Below are positions 8,145-16,981 of a stretch of DNA of 43,922 nucleotides, piece by piece. The translations under genes and the position numbers were made by a program. This stretch comes from Chloroflexota bacterium (GTDB taxonomy: Bacteria; Chloroflexota; UBA6077; CF-72). Location: positions 1 through 43,922 of the forward strand of contig JAFAOS010000368.1 of NCBI GenBank assembly GCA_019247515.1. Direction: 5' to 3'. The stretch's first letter is position 1, and every line of letters starts with the position of its first letter. Under the pieces are notes generated by a model. The model made no database searches. It saw only the letters and a list, made by a program, of their open reading frames with translations, and was not told the origin of the DNA.

Positions 8145-9125
8145 GTGGCGATCGAGCCTGGCCTCCAGCGAAGCGGCGGCAAGCCTGCCGTGGCACTCGC
8201 CGAAGGCTCGGCGGAGGTCCGACGCGGTCGGATGACCGCCGATCGAGCGGCGCGATCGTATCGTCCCAACGCACCGCTGACGTGGCTGATTCCGGGCGCG
8301 GGGTTCCTTGTGGCCACGCACTACATCGCGGTGGTCGCGGGCGCCTGGTACGCGTTTACCGACTGGAACGGCCTGTCAACGCCGAACTTCATCGGGTTGC
8401 GCAACTTCGATCAGATCTTCAGGGATTCGACGGCGCGTATCGCGTTCGTCAACACCATCGTCCTCGCACTTACCTTTGTGGTCGCCGCAAATCTGATCGG
8501 AGTGGTGCTGGCACTGGGACTTCACCGCGCCGTCAAAACGCGCAACGTTCTGCGGTCCGCGTTCTTTGCGCCAATTGCGTTGAGTCCACTGGCGGTTTCG
8601 TATGTCTGGCAGTTCATCTTCTCGTTTGACGGAGCGCTGAATTACCTGCTTCAAGCGGTAGGCCTGGGCGCGCTGCGTCGCCCATGGGTTGCGGACCCGG
8701 CAGCGGCGCTGTGGACCGTATTCGTCGTACTCGTTTGGCAGTTCTCCGGTCTGATGATGATGTTCTATCTCGCCGGTCTGAATAGCATTCCGGAGGAAGT
8801 TGACGAGGCCGCCGCCGTCGACGGGGCGGGCACACTCGCGCGGGTGTGGCACGTGACGCTCCCGTTGCTGGCACCATCTCTGACGATCGCCATGACGTTC
8901 AGCGCGATTACCGGCTTGCGTGTTTTCGACCAGGTGATTGCACTGACGAATGGTGGACCTGCGGGTGTCACCGAAACGCTGGCCACTCAGGTGTACAAGC
9001 AAACGTGGACCCTGGGTCGCTTCGGGTACGGGGCGGCGTTCGCGTTGCTCCTGTCGTTGTTTGTCGCGATTGTCGCTATCAGCCAGCTGATCGTTCTTCG
9101 CCGACGCGAACAGAACATGGCGTGA
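8145..9125 (+). CDS. Sugar ABC transporter permease, MalF/UgpA type
   Basis: A 326-residue integral membrane protein with about six transmembrane segments after a charged cytosolic N terminus. The EAA loop that contacts the ATPase reads EEVDEAAAVDGAGTLARVWHVTLPLL, and the C terminus ends in a final membrane helix plus basic tail. The GTG start at 8145 lies two bases after the stop of the binding protein. An internal ATG at 8232 is an alternative start, since the first 29 residues are unconserved-looking. The stop overlaps the ATG of the next permease (ATGA), so the two subunits are translationally coupled, as expected for a heterodimer. Confidence 0.92.
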   Translation: MAIEPGLQRSGGKPAVALAEGSAEVRRGRMTADRAARSYRPNAPLTWLIPGAGFLVATHYIAVVAGAWYAFTDWNGLSTPNFIGLRNFDQIFRDSTARIAFVNTIVLALTFVVAANLIGVVLALGLHRAVKTRNVLRSAFFAPIALSPLAVSYVWQFIFSFDGALNYLLQAVGLGALRRPWVADPAAALWTVFVVLVWQFSGLMMMFYLAGLNSIPEEVDEAAAVDGAGTLARVWHVTLPLLAPSLTIAMTFSAITGLRVFDQVIALTNGGPAGVTETLATQVYKQTWTLGRFGYGAAFALLLSLFVAIVAISQLIVLRRREQNMA

Positions 9126-9967
9126 TGGGATACCTCAATCGATATAGCCACGCCACGCTCGTCCGCGAGCTGTGCCTGGTGGTGGCCGCGGTGATCTGGT
9201 GGGTGCCCTTCTACGTCTTGTTGACGGTGATGCTGAAACCGGGGTCGGAAGCCACGAAAGCGCCGTTTACGCCGCCCACCGAACTGGAGCTCTCGAATTT
9301 CTCGAAGGCGTGGCAAGGCAGTGGTGGCGTCGGGCTTGGGGCCGCGGTGCTCAACAGCGCGATCATTACGGCTGGCAGCGTGCTGGCTTTGATCGCGGTG
9401 GGCTCGATTTCCGCATACGTGATCGCCAGACAGGGGCCTCGACTCGGGACCGTACTGTACCTAGCGTTCGTCGTCGGAATACTGCTACCCGCGCAGCTCG
9501 GGATCGTTCCGATTTACGTTGCGCTCCGCCAGGTGGGACTGCTCGGAACGCACGCGGGAGCGATCCTGTTGTATACGGGCTTGCTGCTGCCGCTTACGGT
9601 GTTTCTGTACACGGGGTTCATTCGCGCAGTCCCGCGAGATTACGAGGAGGCAGCCTTCATCGATGGTGCCAGTCGGTGGCAGGCCTTCACCCGCATTCTG
9701 TTCCCACTTCTCAGCACCGTCACCGGCACCGTTGCAGTATTGACGGCGCTCATTGTCTGGAATGATTTCTTCACGCAGCTCGTATTCTTTGGCGGCGGAG
9801 GCAATAACAGTACGCTGCCGGTCGCGATTTACTCGTTCGTCGGTGAGTACGAGTCGCAGTGGAACGTGGTGTTCGCCGCGGTCGCAATAGCACTGGTGCC
9901 CGTGCTCGTGCTGTACTTCGTCGCGCAGCGCAACCTGGTGCGAGGCTTCACCGGAGGGATCAAGTAA
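9125..9967 (+). CDS. Sugar ABC transporter permease, MalG/UgpE type
   Basis: A 280-residue second permease starting at the ATG that overlaps the previous stop. It has the MalG-like layout of six membrane helices, a periplasmic/extracytoplasmic loop after helix 1 (KPGSEATKAPFTPP), and the EAA loop EEAAFIDGASRWQAFTRILFPLL. The C-terminal tail FTGGIK is typical of MalG-type subunits (FVxGLTxGAVKG). It pairs with the preceding MalF-type protein. An earlier in-frame start at 8846 would run through the previous gene and is rejected. A luciferase-like monooxygenase follows eight bases later. Confidence 0.92.
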   Translation: MGYLNRYSHATLVRELCLVVAAVIWWVPFYVLLTVMLKPGSEATKAPFTPPTELELSNFSKAWQGSGGVGLGAAVLNSAIITAGSVLALIAVGSISAYVIARQGPRLGTVLYLAFVVGILLPAQLGIVPIYVALRQVGLLGTHAGAILLYTGLLLPLTVFLYTGFIRAVPRDYEEAAFIDGASRWQAFTRILFPLLSTVTGTVAVLTALIVWNDFFTQLVFFGGGGNNSTLPVAIYSFVGEYESQWNVVFAAVAIALVPVLVLYFVAQRNLVRGFTGGIK

Positions 9968-9975
9968 GTTCGCTC

Positions 9976-11100
9976 ATGCACTTTTCCGTATTTCTTACCG
10001 CTCGGTCTTTGGATCCGGACCAGGACGGAGCCATCATTCAGGCGATGACCGACTTCGCCCTGCAGGCGGAGGAGCTTGGTTTCGACGCTGTGTTCTGTCC
10101 CGACCACCATTTCACCGGCTACGGTCCGATGGGCTGCGATCCTTTCCTGTATCACGGCTATCTTGCTGGACAGTTGAAGCGAATGCGGTTCGGGTTCTCG
10201 GTCGTGACGGGCTCGCTGCATCATCCGGTCCGATTCGTCGAGCGCATGAACCTGCTGGACCAGCTAACTCGAGGGCGATTGCTGGTCGGCATTGGCAGTG
10301 GCACCACGCCCGAGGAGACTATCGGCTTCGGCGTGAGGTTCCAGGACTCGCGCCCGGTGCTGGACGAAAATCTCGAGATTGCCATGCGCCTGTGGACGAA
10401 GGACATGCAGGATGAGCCGTTTGAGTTCGACACCGGCCACTATCGCGGCGCGGTGGTGCAGCGGATCGTGCCGCATTCATTCCGGCGACCGTATCCGTTG
10501 ATGATGGGCGTCGCGCTGCGCGACGCGAGCATCGAGCGCGCGGTGAAGTACGGTTGGTCGGCGTTCATTCCGGACTTCGTGCCGCCGTTTCCGGAGGACA
10601 ATTCGCCCTCGCCGAAATTTGTCGAGTCGCTAAATGCGTATCGCGACGCGTTGAACGGATCGGATCACTCGCAGGCGCTGAAAGAGGAATTGCTGGACTG
10701 GACGACGCATACGTATCAATGCGTGCACGTCGCCGAGACTGATGCGCAGGCGCGCCGCGAACTGGAGTTCATCGTCGATCAGTACCAGCAAGCGATCGAT
10801 CGCGAGCGGCCGTACAACAAACGCGCCGAACAGATCAGCGGCGTGGACCTGCCAGCGGCGCCCGACGCCCGCAGCGAAAACTGGATCAAGGCCTGGTGCC
10901 TGTATGGCAGCCCGGAGACAGTCACGTCGGAATTGCGGCGTTATGCCGATACCGGGGTGGGCAACGTACTGCTCAGCTTCACCAATGGGCCGTTCGGCGA
11001 GGAGCGTTGGCGACTGAGCCAGCAGTCCATTCGCCTCTTCGCCGACGAGGTCATGCCACACTTCACGTCGAAGGCAGTAGTGGGCACGGCTGCCGTCTGA
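9976..11100 (+). CDS. Luciferase-like monooxygenase (LLM class flavin-dependent oxidoreductase) 1
   Basis: A 374-residue bacterial-luciferase-like TIM barrel that uses FMNH2 or F420. Family marks are the N-terminal strand MHFSVFLTARSLD, AEELGFDAVFCPDHHF, TGSLHHPVRFVERMNLLDQLTRGR, GIGSG, and the late YGSPETVTSELRRYADTGVGNVLLSF. ATG 9976 is eight bases after the permease stop, so it belongs to the transporter operon. A paralogue lies beyond the LysR gene. The reaction is unknown. Placement between a sugar importer and a GH3 enzyme suggests oxidation of an imported glycoside or its aglycone, which is inference only. Confidence 0.88.
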   Translation: MHFSVFLTARSLDPDQDGAIIQAMTDFALQAEELGFDAVFCPDHHFTGYGPMGCDPFLYHGYLAGQLKRMRFGFSVVTGSLHHPVRFVERMNLLDQLTRGRLLVGIGSGTTPEETIGFGVRFQDSRPVLDENLEIAMRLWTKDMQDEPFEFDTGHYRGAVVQRIVPHSFRRPYPLMMGVALRDASIERAVKYGWSAFIPDFVPPFPEDNSPSPKFVESLNAYRDALNGSDHSQALKEELLDWTTHTYQCVHVAETDAQARRELEFIVDQYQQAIDRERPYNKRAEQISGVDLPAAPDARSENWIKAWCLYGSPETVTSELRRYADTGVGNVLLSFTNGPFGEERWRLSQQSIRLFADEVMPHFTSKAVVGTAAV

Positions 11101-11169
11101 GTCCGGCAAATGCGGATGGTACAGTCGCCGGCGATCATGACTGCAATAGCTGGCGACGAGAGGAGGGCC

Positions 11170-12081
11170 TTGAGTCTGGGCAGGGTCGATCTCAATCTTC
11201 TGGTCGCCCTGGAAGCATTGCTCGACGAAGCGAATGTCACGCGCGCCGCCGAACGCGTACACCTGAGTCAGCCGGCGATGAGCGATGCCCTGCAGCGTCT
11301 GCGTCGATTGTTCGGTGATGAGCTGCTGGTTCGGGTTGGTCGTCAATATCAGTTGACGGCGTTCGCGATCGAGCTGCAGGAGCCGCTGCACGAACTGGTC
11401 CAGATGGCGGGCGACATCATCCAGCGCCGCGAACTGTTCGAGCCAGCGAATGACTCACGCAGCTTCAACGTGGTTGCCTCCGAGTACTCCGCGTACATTC
11501 TCATCCAGCCGGTCCTCCAGCGGCTGGCGCACGCCGCGCCTGGCTTGTCGCTGCGCTTGCAGCGCTCCACTCCAGGAGAGCACGAGAAGATGGCGAGTGA
11601 CCTCATCGTTGGCTTGTGGCCAGGCACCGGCGCGGCCGAGTTCGGGCTGCAAAGTGAGATCCTGTTCCATGACCGCTGGGTGTGCATCGTATGGAGTGGC
11701 AATGAGCACATCGGTGACACGTTGAGCTTGCAGCAATACATGCGGCAACCACACGCGCTGTATCAGGCGAGTGCGCGCGGCGGCCTTGGCATGGCCGACC
11801 GGACCATTCGCGACATGAATCTTCCGAGACGTGTGCAGGTATCGGTCGACAGCTTCGTCTTGCTGCCGTTGTTGCTGCAAGGCACGCCACAGGTTGCGCT
11901 CATTCAGGAGCGGCTTGGTCGCAAACTCGCGGCAGTGGCCGACGTGCGTGTGGTCGAGCCGCTGTTCGACACGCCGCCGCTCGCGGAAGCCATGTACTGG
12001 CATAGCCGCAATACGTCTGACCCGGCGCATCGGTGGCTGCGCACCATGCTGCGCGAGGTGGCAGCGGAGCTTAATCCGTAA
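11170..12081 (+). CDS. LysR-family transcriptional regulator
   Basis: A LysR protein of about 303 residues. The N-terminal helix-turn-helix reads DLNLLVALEALLDEANVTRAAERVHLSQPAMSDALQRLR, followed by FGDELLVRVGR, the classic LysR DNA-binding unit. The rest is a type 2 periplasmic-binding-fold effector domain of the NodD/LeuO-like branch (SFNVVASEY, LPLLLQGTPQVALIQERL). I prefer TTG 11170 because AGGAGG at 11161-11166 sits at ideal spacing and gives the standard LysR N terminus; ATGs at 11137 and 11110 are in frame alternatives. It lies between the two luciferase-like genes and probably controls them and the GH3 gene. Confidence 0.88.
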   Translation: MSLGRVDLNLLVALEALLDEANVTRAAERVHLSQPAMSDALQRLRRLFGDELLVRVGRQYQLTAFAIELQEPLHELVQMAGDIIQRRELFEPANDSRSFNVVASEYSAYILIQPVLQRLAHAAPGLSLRLQRSTPGEHEKMASDLIVGLWPGTGAAEFGLQSEILFHDRWVCIVWSGNEHIGDTLSLQQYMRQPHALYQASARGGLGMADRTIRDMNLPRRVQVSVDSFVLLPLLLQGTPQVALIQERLGRKLAAVADVRVVEPLFDTPPLAEAMYWHSRNTSDPAHRWLRTMLREVAAELNP

Positions 12082-12097
12082 ATGCTATCGGAATGCT

Positions 12098-12115
12098 GAT
12101 GCAAGGCATCCATGC
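12098..12115. promoter_or_regulatory. Candidate LysR operator upstream of the second monooxygenase
   Basis: In the 97-base gap between lysR and the next gene, GATGC-AAG-GCATC (12098-12110) forms a perfect short dyad that runs into CATGC, making the overlapping palindrome GCATCCATGC. An ATGCAAG direct repeat is also present. LysR proteins bind interrupted dyads in such gaps, so this is a reasonable operator candidate. No footprint or conserved copy elsewhere was seen. Confidence 0.3.
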
Positions 12116-12178
12116 AAGCGATTTTACGATTCGTCACGTCGCCCTTACACTCGGATTAGCTTACTGACGGAGTAACGT

Positions 12179-13300
12179 ATGCATCTTGGCTTGTATTTGG
12201 CGCCACAGACCGGCGGTGAACAGGAGGACGTCGATAACATTGACGCGGTCGTGGAGCAGGCCGTACAGGCCGATGAGGCCGGATTTTCGACCATCTACCT
12301 GACCGAGCACCACCTGGACGACTACAACACGTATTGCGATCCGCACCTGCTCGCCGCGTATTTCGTGGGCAGGCTCAAAAGCGCGTGGCTCGCGACGAGC
12401 GTCTCGCTGGTGACATTGCACCATCCGCTTCAAACCGTTGAAACGTTCAACCTGCTGGATGTGCTCACGAGGGGCAAAATCATCTTCGGATTGGCTGGCG
12501 GTGGCGGAGCCGAAATGTACGAGGGACTCGGACGTGACGCTGGTTTGCGTCGCAACGCGTTGGACCAGACTATCGACGCGATGCTGCGCATCTGGGCGTA
12601 CCAACCGGGTGATCCTCCGCTCGACATCGAGACGGTCTACGATCGAGCTCGCATTACTGGTCGCGTTAATCCGCCCCCATACCGCAAGCCGCACCCGATG
12701 CTCGCGCGGGCGACGAACTCCGAGGCAACCATTCAGGAATTTGGGCGTCGCGGCTGGCCCGTGATGGTGGGTCGTCTGCCCCCGGATCGTATGGGGCGTT
12801 TGATGCGGGTCTACCGCGAAGCGCTGGAATCGGCGCATCATTCGCCTGAAACTATCCACTGGTGTTTGCAGTGGATGGCGGCCACCAAGTTCGTGTACGT
12901 TGGAAAAGCTGACGAGCAGGCGCGCGCAGAGGTTGAGGGGCCGATGAGCCGCTACTTCGAGCGCGTCGGCAACATCTTCGGTCCTCGCGACGGGTCCGCG
13001 CCGCGCAGGCTCACGCCGCTGGACGGCGCAACCACCGGTCGTGAGGCGAACTCCCTCGAGGAGTTCATCGAGAACGCCTGGCTGATCGGGAGCCCGGAAA
13101 CGGTCATACGCGGGCTCAAGGCGTATGAGGCCGAAGGCATTCCGCAGATGCGTTTGTGGTTCACGTTCGGTCCAGGTGCGACGCACGATGCATTCAGTCG
13201 CTCGCTAGATCTGTTCATCAAAGAAGTGATGCCCGCGCTGAACCCTGAGCCGATCTGGGATCCGGCGAGTGTGAGCATGGGCAGCGAGGTCGCGGCATGA
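12179..13300 (+). CDS. Luciferase-like monooxygenase (LLM class flavin-dependent oxidoreductase) 2
   Basis: A 373-residue paralogue of the first monooxygenase. Conserved blocks are MHLGLYLAPQTGG, EAGFSTIYLTEHHLDDY, TSVSLVTLHHPLQTVETFNLLDVLTRGK and the late LIGSPETVIRGLKAYEAEGIPQMRLWF. ATG 12179 follows a 97-base regulatory gap. The last bases overlap the ATG of the GH3 gene (ATGA), so monooxygenase and glycosidase are translationally coupled. This coupling argues that both act on the same compound. The cofactor could be FMN or F420; the sequence alone does not decide. Confidence 0.88.
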   Translation: MHLGLYLAPQTGGEQEDVDNIDAVVEQAVQADEAGFSTIYLTEHHLDDYNTYCDPHLLAAYFVGRLKSAWLATSVSLVTLHHPLQTVETFNLLDVLTRGKIIFGLAGGGGAEMYEGLGRDAGLRRNALDQTIDAMLRIWAYQPGDPPLDIETVYDRARITGRVNPPPYRKPHPMLARATNSEATIQEFGRRGWPVMVGRLPPDRMGRLMRVYREALESAHHSPETIHWCLQWMAATKFVYVGKADEQARAEVEGPMSRYFERVGNIFGPRDGSAPRRLTPLDGATTGREANSLEEFIENAWLIGSPETVIRGLKAYEAEGIPQMRLWFTFGPGATHDAFSRSLDLFIKEVMPALNPEPIWDPASVSMGSEVAA

Positions 13301-15762
13301 TCGAATCGCCGTTCGAAGTTCGCGAGGCCGAGCTTCGGGCGCTGCTCGCACAATTGTCGCTGGACGAGAAGGTCCGGCTGATGACACGCGTCGAGCTTCC
13401 GACTCCATGGGAGGTGCCACGCATCGGGCTGCGGCCCATACGTCTGTCGGACGGACCAGCTGGCGTACGTCCGCAGAGTCCGGATGATTATCCATTGTTG
13501 ACCCCGTGCGAGACGGCGCTGGCGGCGAGCTGGGACCCTGGCCTGTTGCGACGCATCGGCGAGCTGGTTGGCGATGAGGCGAAGCGGCGCGGTGTGCACG
13601 GGCTGCACGCGCCCAACGTGAATTTACCGCGGAGCCCACTCGGCGGTCGGGACTTCGAACAATATTCAGAGGACCCGCTCTTGAGCGGCACGCTCGCGGT
13701 CGCGTGGCTTTCTGGACTTCAAAGTCGCCGCGTCGCGTCGGTGGTGAAACATCTCGCGGCTAACGACTCCGAAACCGAACGTCAGCTTATGAACTCGGTC
13801 GTCAACGAACGCGTGCTCCGCGAGGTGTACCTGCTGCCGTTCGAGATGGCCGTACAGGCCGGCGCCTGGGGCACGATGAGCGCCTACAACCGCGTGAATG
13901 GGACCTTCTGTGGCGAGCAGCCCTACCTGCTGCGGCAGGTTCTCAAAGATGAGTGGGGGTTCGACGGCTTCGTCATCTCCGACGCGGGTGGGACGCGCAG
14001 TACCGCGCCGGCTGTGCTGGCTGGACTGGACATGGAGCTGCCGGGGCCGGGTCGACCGCAGCGCTTTGGCGAGCCGCTAGCGGAAGCGGTACGTGCGGGC
14101 GAGGTGGCGGAGGAAGTTGTTGATGAGGCAGTGCTGCGCATCCTGCGGTTGGCGCAGCGCGCGGGTATCCTCGGGTCTCACTCCGCGCCTGAGGTCCAGC
14201 CAGTGGATGATCCTCGCGGGCTGTTGCGCGAGGCGGCTGCCGCGGGATTCGTTTTGCTGCACAATGACCGTGGGCTACTGCCGCTGAAGCTCAAGCCAGG
14301 GGAAACTCTCGCCGTTATCGGTCCGAATGCGACGGAACCGGCGTATCAGGGTGGCGCGTTTTCTCAGCTGCCGTTGCCCGATTCGACTGAGACACCGCTC
14401 AGCGCAATTCGCGAGCGCTTCTCCAATGTCAACGTCGTGCACGAACGCGGCGCTCCAGCCGCGCGCAAGGTTCCGCTGCTGCGGGAAGTCCCGTCCGTCG
14501 CCGCTCACGACGGTGTCTCACCGGGGCTTACCGTCGAATACTTCTGGGAGTCCACGCCAGCCGACCAACCGCTCGTACGCGAGGTCCGCACCAGCGGATC
14601 CATGATCTGGTTCCGGATGCCGGGGATTGGCACACCAACCGCTCCAGGCCGCGTGCTGGTATCGGGCATCCTGACCCCCGAGGTCAGTGGAGTACATACC
14701 TTCGTGGCGGGCAGCTCCGCCGGATTCGAGGTGCGCCTGGGCGGTCAACTGGTGGCATCACAGCCGCATCCGCCGACGATCGACGACATGGGCTACCTGA
14801 TGCGGCCTTCACTTGTGACCGTTGAGCGGCACCTCGAAGCGGGCGTACCGGTGCGGCTCGACGTCGAAGTGCGCTTCGGCCCTTCGAAAGCGCACAGCTT
14901 CCATATCGGCTGTCGTCCACCTACGCCGACGGACCTGCTCGAGCGGGCGGTCGCCGCCGCGCAAACGGCCGACACGGTGGTGCTCGTGGTCGGCGAGACG
15001 CAAGACTCGGCTCTGGAAAGTGCCGACCGATCGACCACGCGACTGGCCGACGATCAACTGGAGCTCATCGAGCAGGTGTGCGCCGCCAATCCACGCACGG
15101 TGGTGGTCGTCAATGCCGCGCACGCAGTCGATATGCCGTGGGCGGAGCGCGCGGCGGCGGTGATGTGCACGTGGTTCCCCGGGCAGGAGTTCGGGGCTGC
15201 GCTGGCTGGCGTTCTCAGCGGGGACCTCGAGCCCGGTGGGCGCCTACCCGTTACCTTCGCCCAGAATGAGGCCGATTACGAAGTATTCGACCTCACGCCC
15301 ATCAACCACGACCTGGCCTACGAATCCGAGCCGACCATCGGCTACCGACATTTTCTGAAGGACGGCATTACACCGCGATTCGCCTTCGGCCACGGACTCG
15401 GCTACGGCAGCTTCGCTATCGAGAACCTGGCGGTGGAGCGGACTTCGGAGAGTGGTGCACGTGTTGCGGTGACGGTGCGCAATACGTCGGGGCGCGCCGG
15501 CAAAGAGGTGGTCCAGGTGTATGTCCGCGCGCCGGGCAACGTCGGGAGCGGTGCGCCAGAGCTCAAGGGTTTTGCTCCCGTGTGGCTCGAGGCGGGTGAA
15601 TCACGCCCCATCTCGATCGACCTGGACCGTCGGGCTTTCCGTCACTGGCAGGACGGCTGGATTATCACACCCGGGACCTATGTGATCTCCGTTGGACGAT
15701 CGAGCCAAGACCTCGCATTGCAAGGGAGTGTGCAATGTGGTGATGCGACTGAGGCGGCGTGA
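13297..15762 (+). CDS. Glycoside hydrolase family 3 beta-glucosidase with PA14 and Fn3-like domains
   Basis: An 821-residue multi-domain GH3 enzyme. The N-terminal TIM-barrel domain carries RLSDGPAGVR, HLAANDSETER and the nucleophile region FVISDAGG with Asp229. The second alpha/beta domain carries the acid/base region LESADR with Glu574. A PA14 domain (about 410-540, starting GLTVEYF) is inserted in the second domain as in KpBglI-type enzymes. A fibronectin III-like domain closes the protein. There is no signal peptide, so it acts in the cytoplasm on imported glycosides. The usual SDW after the nucleophile is SDA here, which may widen the substrate pocket. Its coupling to the monooxygenase marks it as the last gene of the locus. 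Confidence 0.93.
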   Translation: MIESPFEVREAELRALLAQLSLDEKVRLMTRVELPTPWEVPRIGLRPIRLSDGPAGVRPQSPDDYPLLTPCETALAASWDPGLLRRIGELVGDEAKRRGVHGLHAPNVNLPRSPLGGRDFEQYSEDPLLSGTLAVAWLSGLQSRRVASVVKHLAANDSETERQLMNSVVNERVLREVYLLPFEMAVQAGAWGTMSAYNRVNGTFCGEQPYLLRQVLKDEWGFDGFVISDAGGTRSTAPAVLAGLDMELPGPGRPQRFGEPLAEAVRAGEVAEEVVDEAVLRILRLAQRAGILGSHSAPEVQPVDDPRGLLREAAAAGFVLLHNDRGLLPLKLKPGETLAVIGPNATEPAYQGGAFSQLPLPDSTETPLSAIRERFSNVNVVHERGAPAARKVPLLREVPSVAAHDGVSPGLTVEYFWESTPADQPLVREVRTSGSMIWFRMPGIGTPTAPGRVLVSGILTPEVSGVHTFVAGSSAGFEVRLGGQLVASQPHPPTIDDMGYLMRPSLVTVERHLEAGVPVRLDVEVRFGPSKAHSFHIGCRPPTPTDLLERAVAAAQTADTVVLVVGETQDSALESADRSTTRLADDQLELIEQVCAANPRTVVVVNAAHAVDMPWAERAAAVMCTWFPGQEFGAALAGVLSGDLEPGGRLPVTFAQNEADYEVFDLTPINHDLAYESEPTIGYRHFLKDGITPRFAFGHGLGYGSFAIENLAVERTSESGARVAVTVRNTSGRAGKEVVQVYVRAPGNVGSGAPELKGFAPVWLEAGESRPISIDLDRRAFRHWQDGWIITPGTYVISVGRSSQDLALQGSVQCGDATEAA

Positions 15763-15817
15763 CGCGCTTCGTCTTCTGTGAGTCGGTCGTGGCGCTGCGG
15801 TCGTGGTTGCGTGCACC

Positions 15818-15985
15818 GCTCCCGCTCAAGTTGCGGAAAGGGTCCAGTTCCACACCGGCCGCGAATTGACGGCAAACGACAGCGTGTGGAACGTGAAGCG
15901 CGCCACCGGCGACAACAAGCTGAACGCCGGCGTCTGGGTCGCCACGTTTCGTCCGATGACCTCAGTAACCGTGAACGCGATCACG
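15818..15985 (+). pseudogene. Fragment of a family 5 (peptide/nickel) solute-binding protein
   Basis: A frame of about 56 codons reads AERVQFHTGRELTANDSVWNVKRATG then FRPMTSVTV. This matches the family 5 binding-protein block in which an FHNGREFTADDVVWN-type helix precedes the first strand of lobe II. Nothing before or after belongs to that family, so it is a small relic at the edge of the degraded 15.8-18 kb stretch. The remaining 15763-16082 sequence shows no other gene. Confidence 0.5.
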
Positions 15986-16082
15986 TATGCCAGCACGACC
16001 CGTATCACGCCGGTCAGGAGAGTGAACACGAGTGGGGGAGGGCGACTACCAGTGAGCGAGGGACGCCGGCAATGATGGCGAG

Positions 16083-16775
16083 ATGCCGGACTTGCCTTCA
16101 ACGTTCGATCCCGCCGTCTACCAGCTCCGTATCGTCCTGAGGGGCATCAGCCCGCTGATCTGGCGCCGCCTGCTCGTTCGCAGCGACAGCACAGTCGCCG
16201 ACTTGGACCGGACTCTGCAGGTCGCCGTCGGTTGGAGCGACGAGCATCTGCACCGTTTTGTCATCCAGGGGCGGCTGCACGGATGACAGCTTGTTCGACT
16301 CACGCCGCTTCCGGCTGGCCGATCTCGGCCTGCGTCTTCGAGAGCGCTTCATGTACGAGTACGACTTCTTCGATAGTTGGGAGCACGACGTGCGATTCGA
16401 GCAAGTCCTGCCGCTGAACACAACGCGGTACCCGGTGTGCATTGGCGGCCGACGGGCAGCACCGCCGAGGAATGTGGTGGCCGGTGCGCCTTCCTCGAGC
16501 TCAGGCAACGCTACTCGTCGGTCAGCCTCGCCAACCGCATGCTCGAACTGATGTCACCGCTGCTCGCCGATCACCGCGTCGATGGTGATGCCGACAGTGA
16601 TCATGACGATGTCAATGACATGATGGCAATCAGATTGACGATCGCGATGATCGTGATCGCGTCGAAGAACTCGACAGCCTTCTGCGCTGGGTGCGCATCG
16701 ATTGCTTCGATCGCCGGGCACTCAATCGCCAGCTGGCGCGGCTCGGCGCCAGCGCACACGTCAGCGAGGTGCTGA
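16083..16775 (+). pseudogene. Plasmid pRiA4b ORF-3-family protein, several frameshifts
   Basis: The protein can be rebuilt across frames. It starts at ATG 16083 with YQLRIVLRGISPLIWRRLLV and VAVGWSDEHLHRFVI. From about 16280 it shifts to FRLADLGLRLRERFMYEYDFFDSWEHDVR and YPVCIGGRRAAPP. From about 16470 it shifts back to EECGGRCAFLELRQRY, then a further frame gives LLRWVRIDCFDRRALNRQLARL. These are the ordered blocks of the pRiA4b ORF-3 family, a plasmid and transposon accessory family of unknown function. The final TGA overlaps the ATG of the next relic (TGATG), suggesting that the two were once coupled. At least three frame changes make it nonfunctional unless they are sequencing errors. Confidence 0.65.
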
Positions 16776-16981
16776 TGCAGCCGTTGCGTAACGACAGCGA
16801 GACGACGCGCTGCGGCGTATGTGGCACTGAATTCGAGCCGGTGGGTCGACAACGCTTCTGTGATGGGCGTGTCGGCAACGGGCCTGGCGACGTCGGCACG
16901 CCGTGTCGTCGGAGCCATCGCTGCCAAACGCGCGCCGCGACTATCCACCGTGTACGTGTGCACGGAATGCGATACGCGCCG
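16775..16981 (+). pseudogene. CxxC zinc-finger protein relic, truncated
   Basis: From ATG 16775 the frame gives MQPLRNDSETTRCGVCGTEF then EPVGRQRFCD. After a shift, the neighbouring frame continues CRQRAWRRRHAV, and a third gives STVYVCTECDTR. Together they form a small protein family with two pairs of cysteine knuckles that is frequent near plasmid and conjugation genes. Sequence identity stops abruptly at about 16981, where the TraG-like relic begins. This looks like a recombination junction. Confidence 0.45.

Noticed and set aside
8376..9002. Minus-strand frame of about 208 codons opposite the first permease
   Set aside because: It is the shadow of an intact MalF-type gene and lacks any motif.
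12161..13186. Long minus-strand frame (about 341 codons) opposite the second monooxygenase
   Set aside because: It is a GC-rich antisense shadow with many Arg and His residues and no recognisable domain, whereas the plus strand encodes a clear luciferase-like protein.
15826..16101. Minus-strand hydrophobic frame of about 91 codons opposite the binding-protein fragment
   Set aside because: The plus strand has a recognisable family 5 binding-protein block, so the minus frame is probably a shadow.
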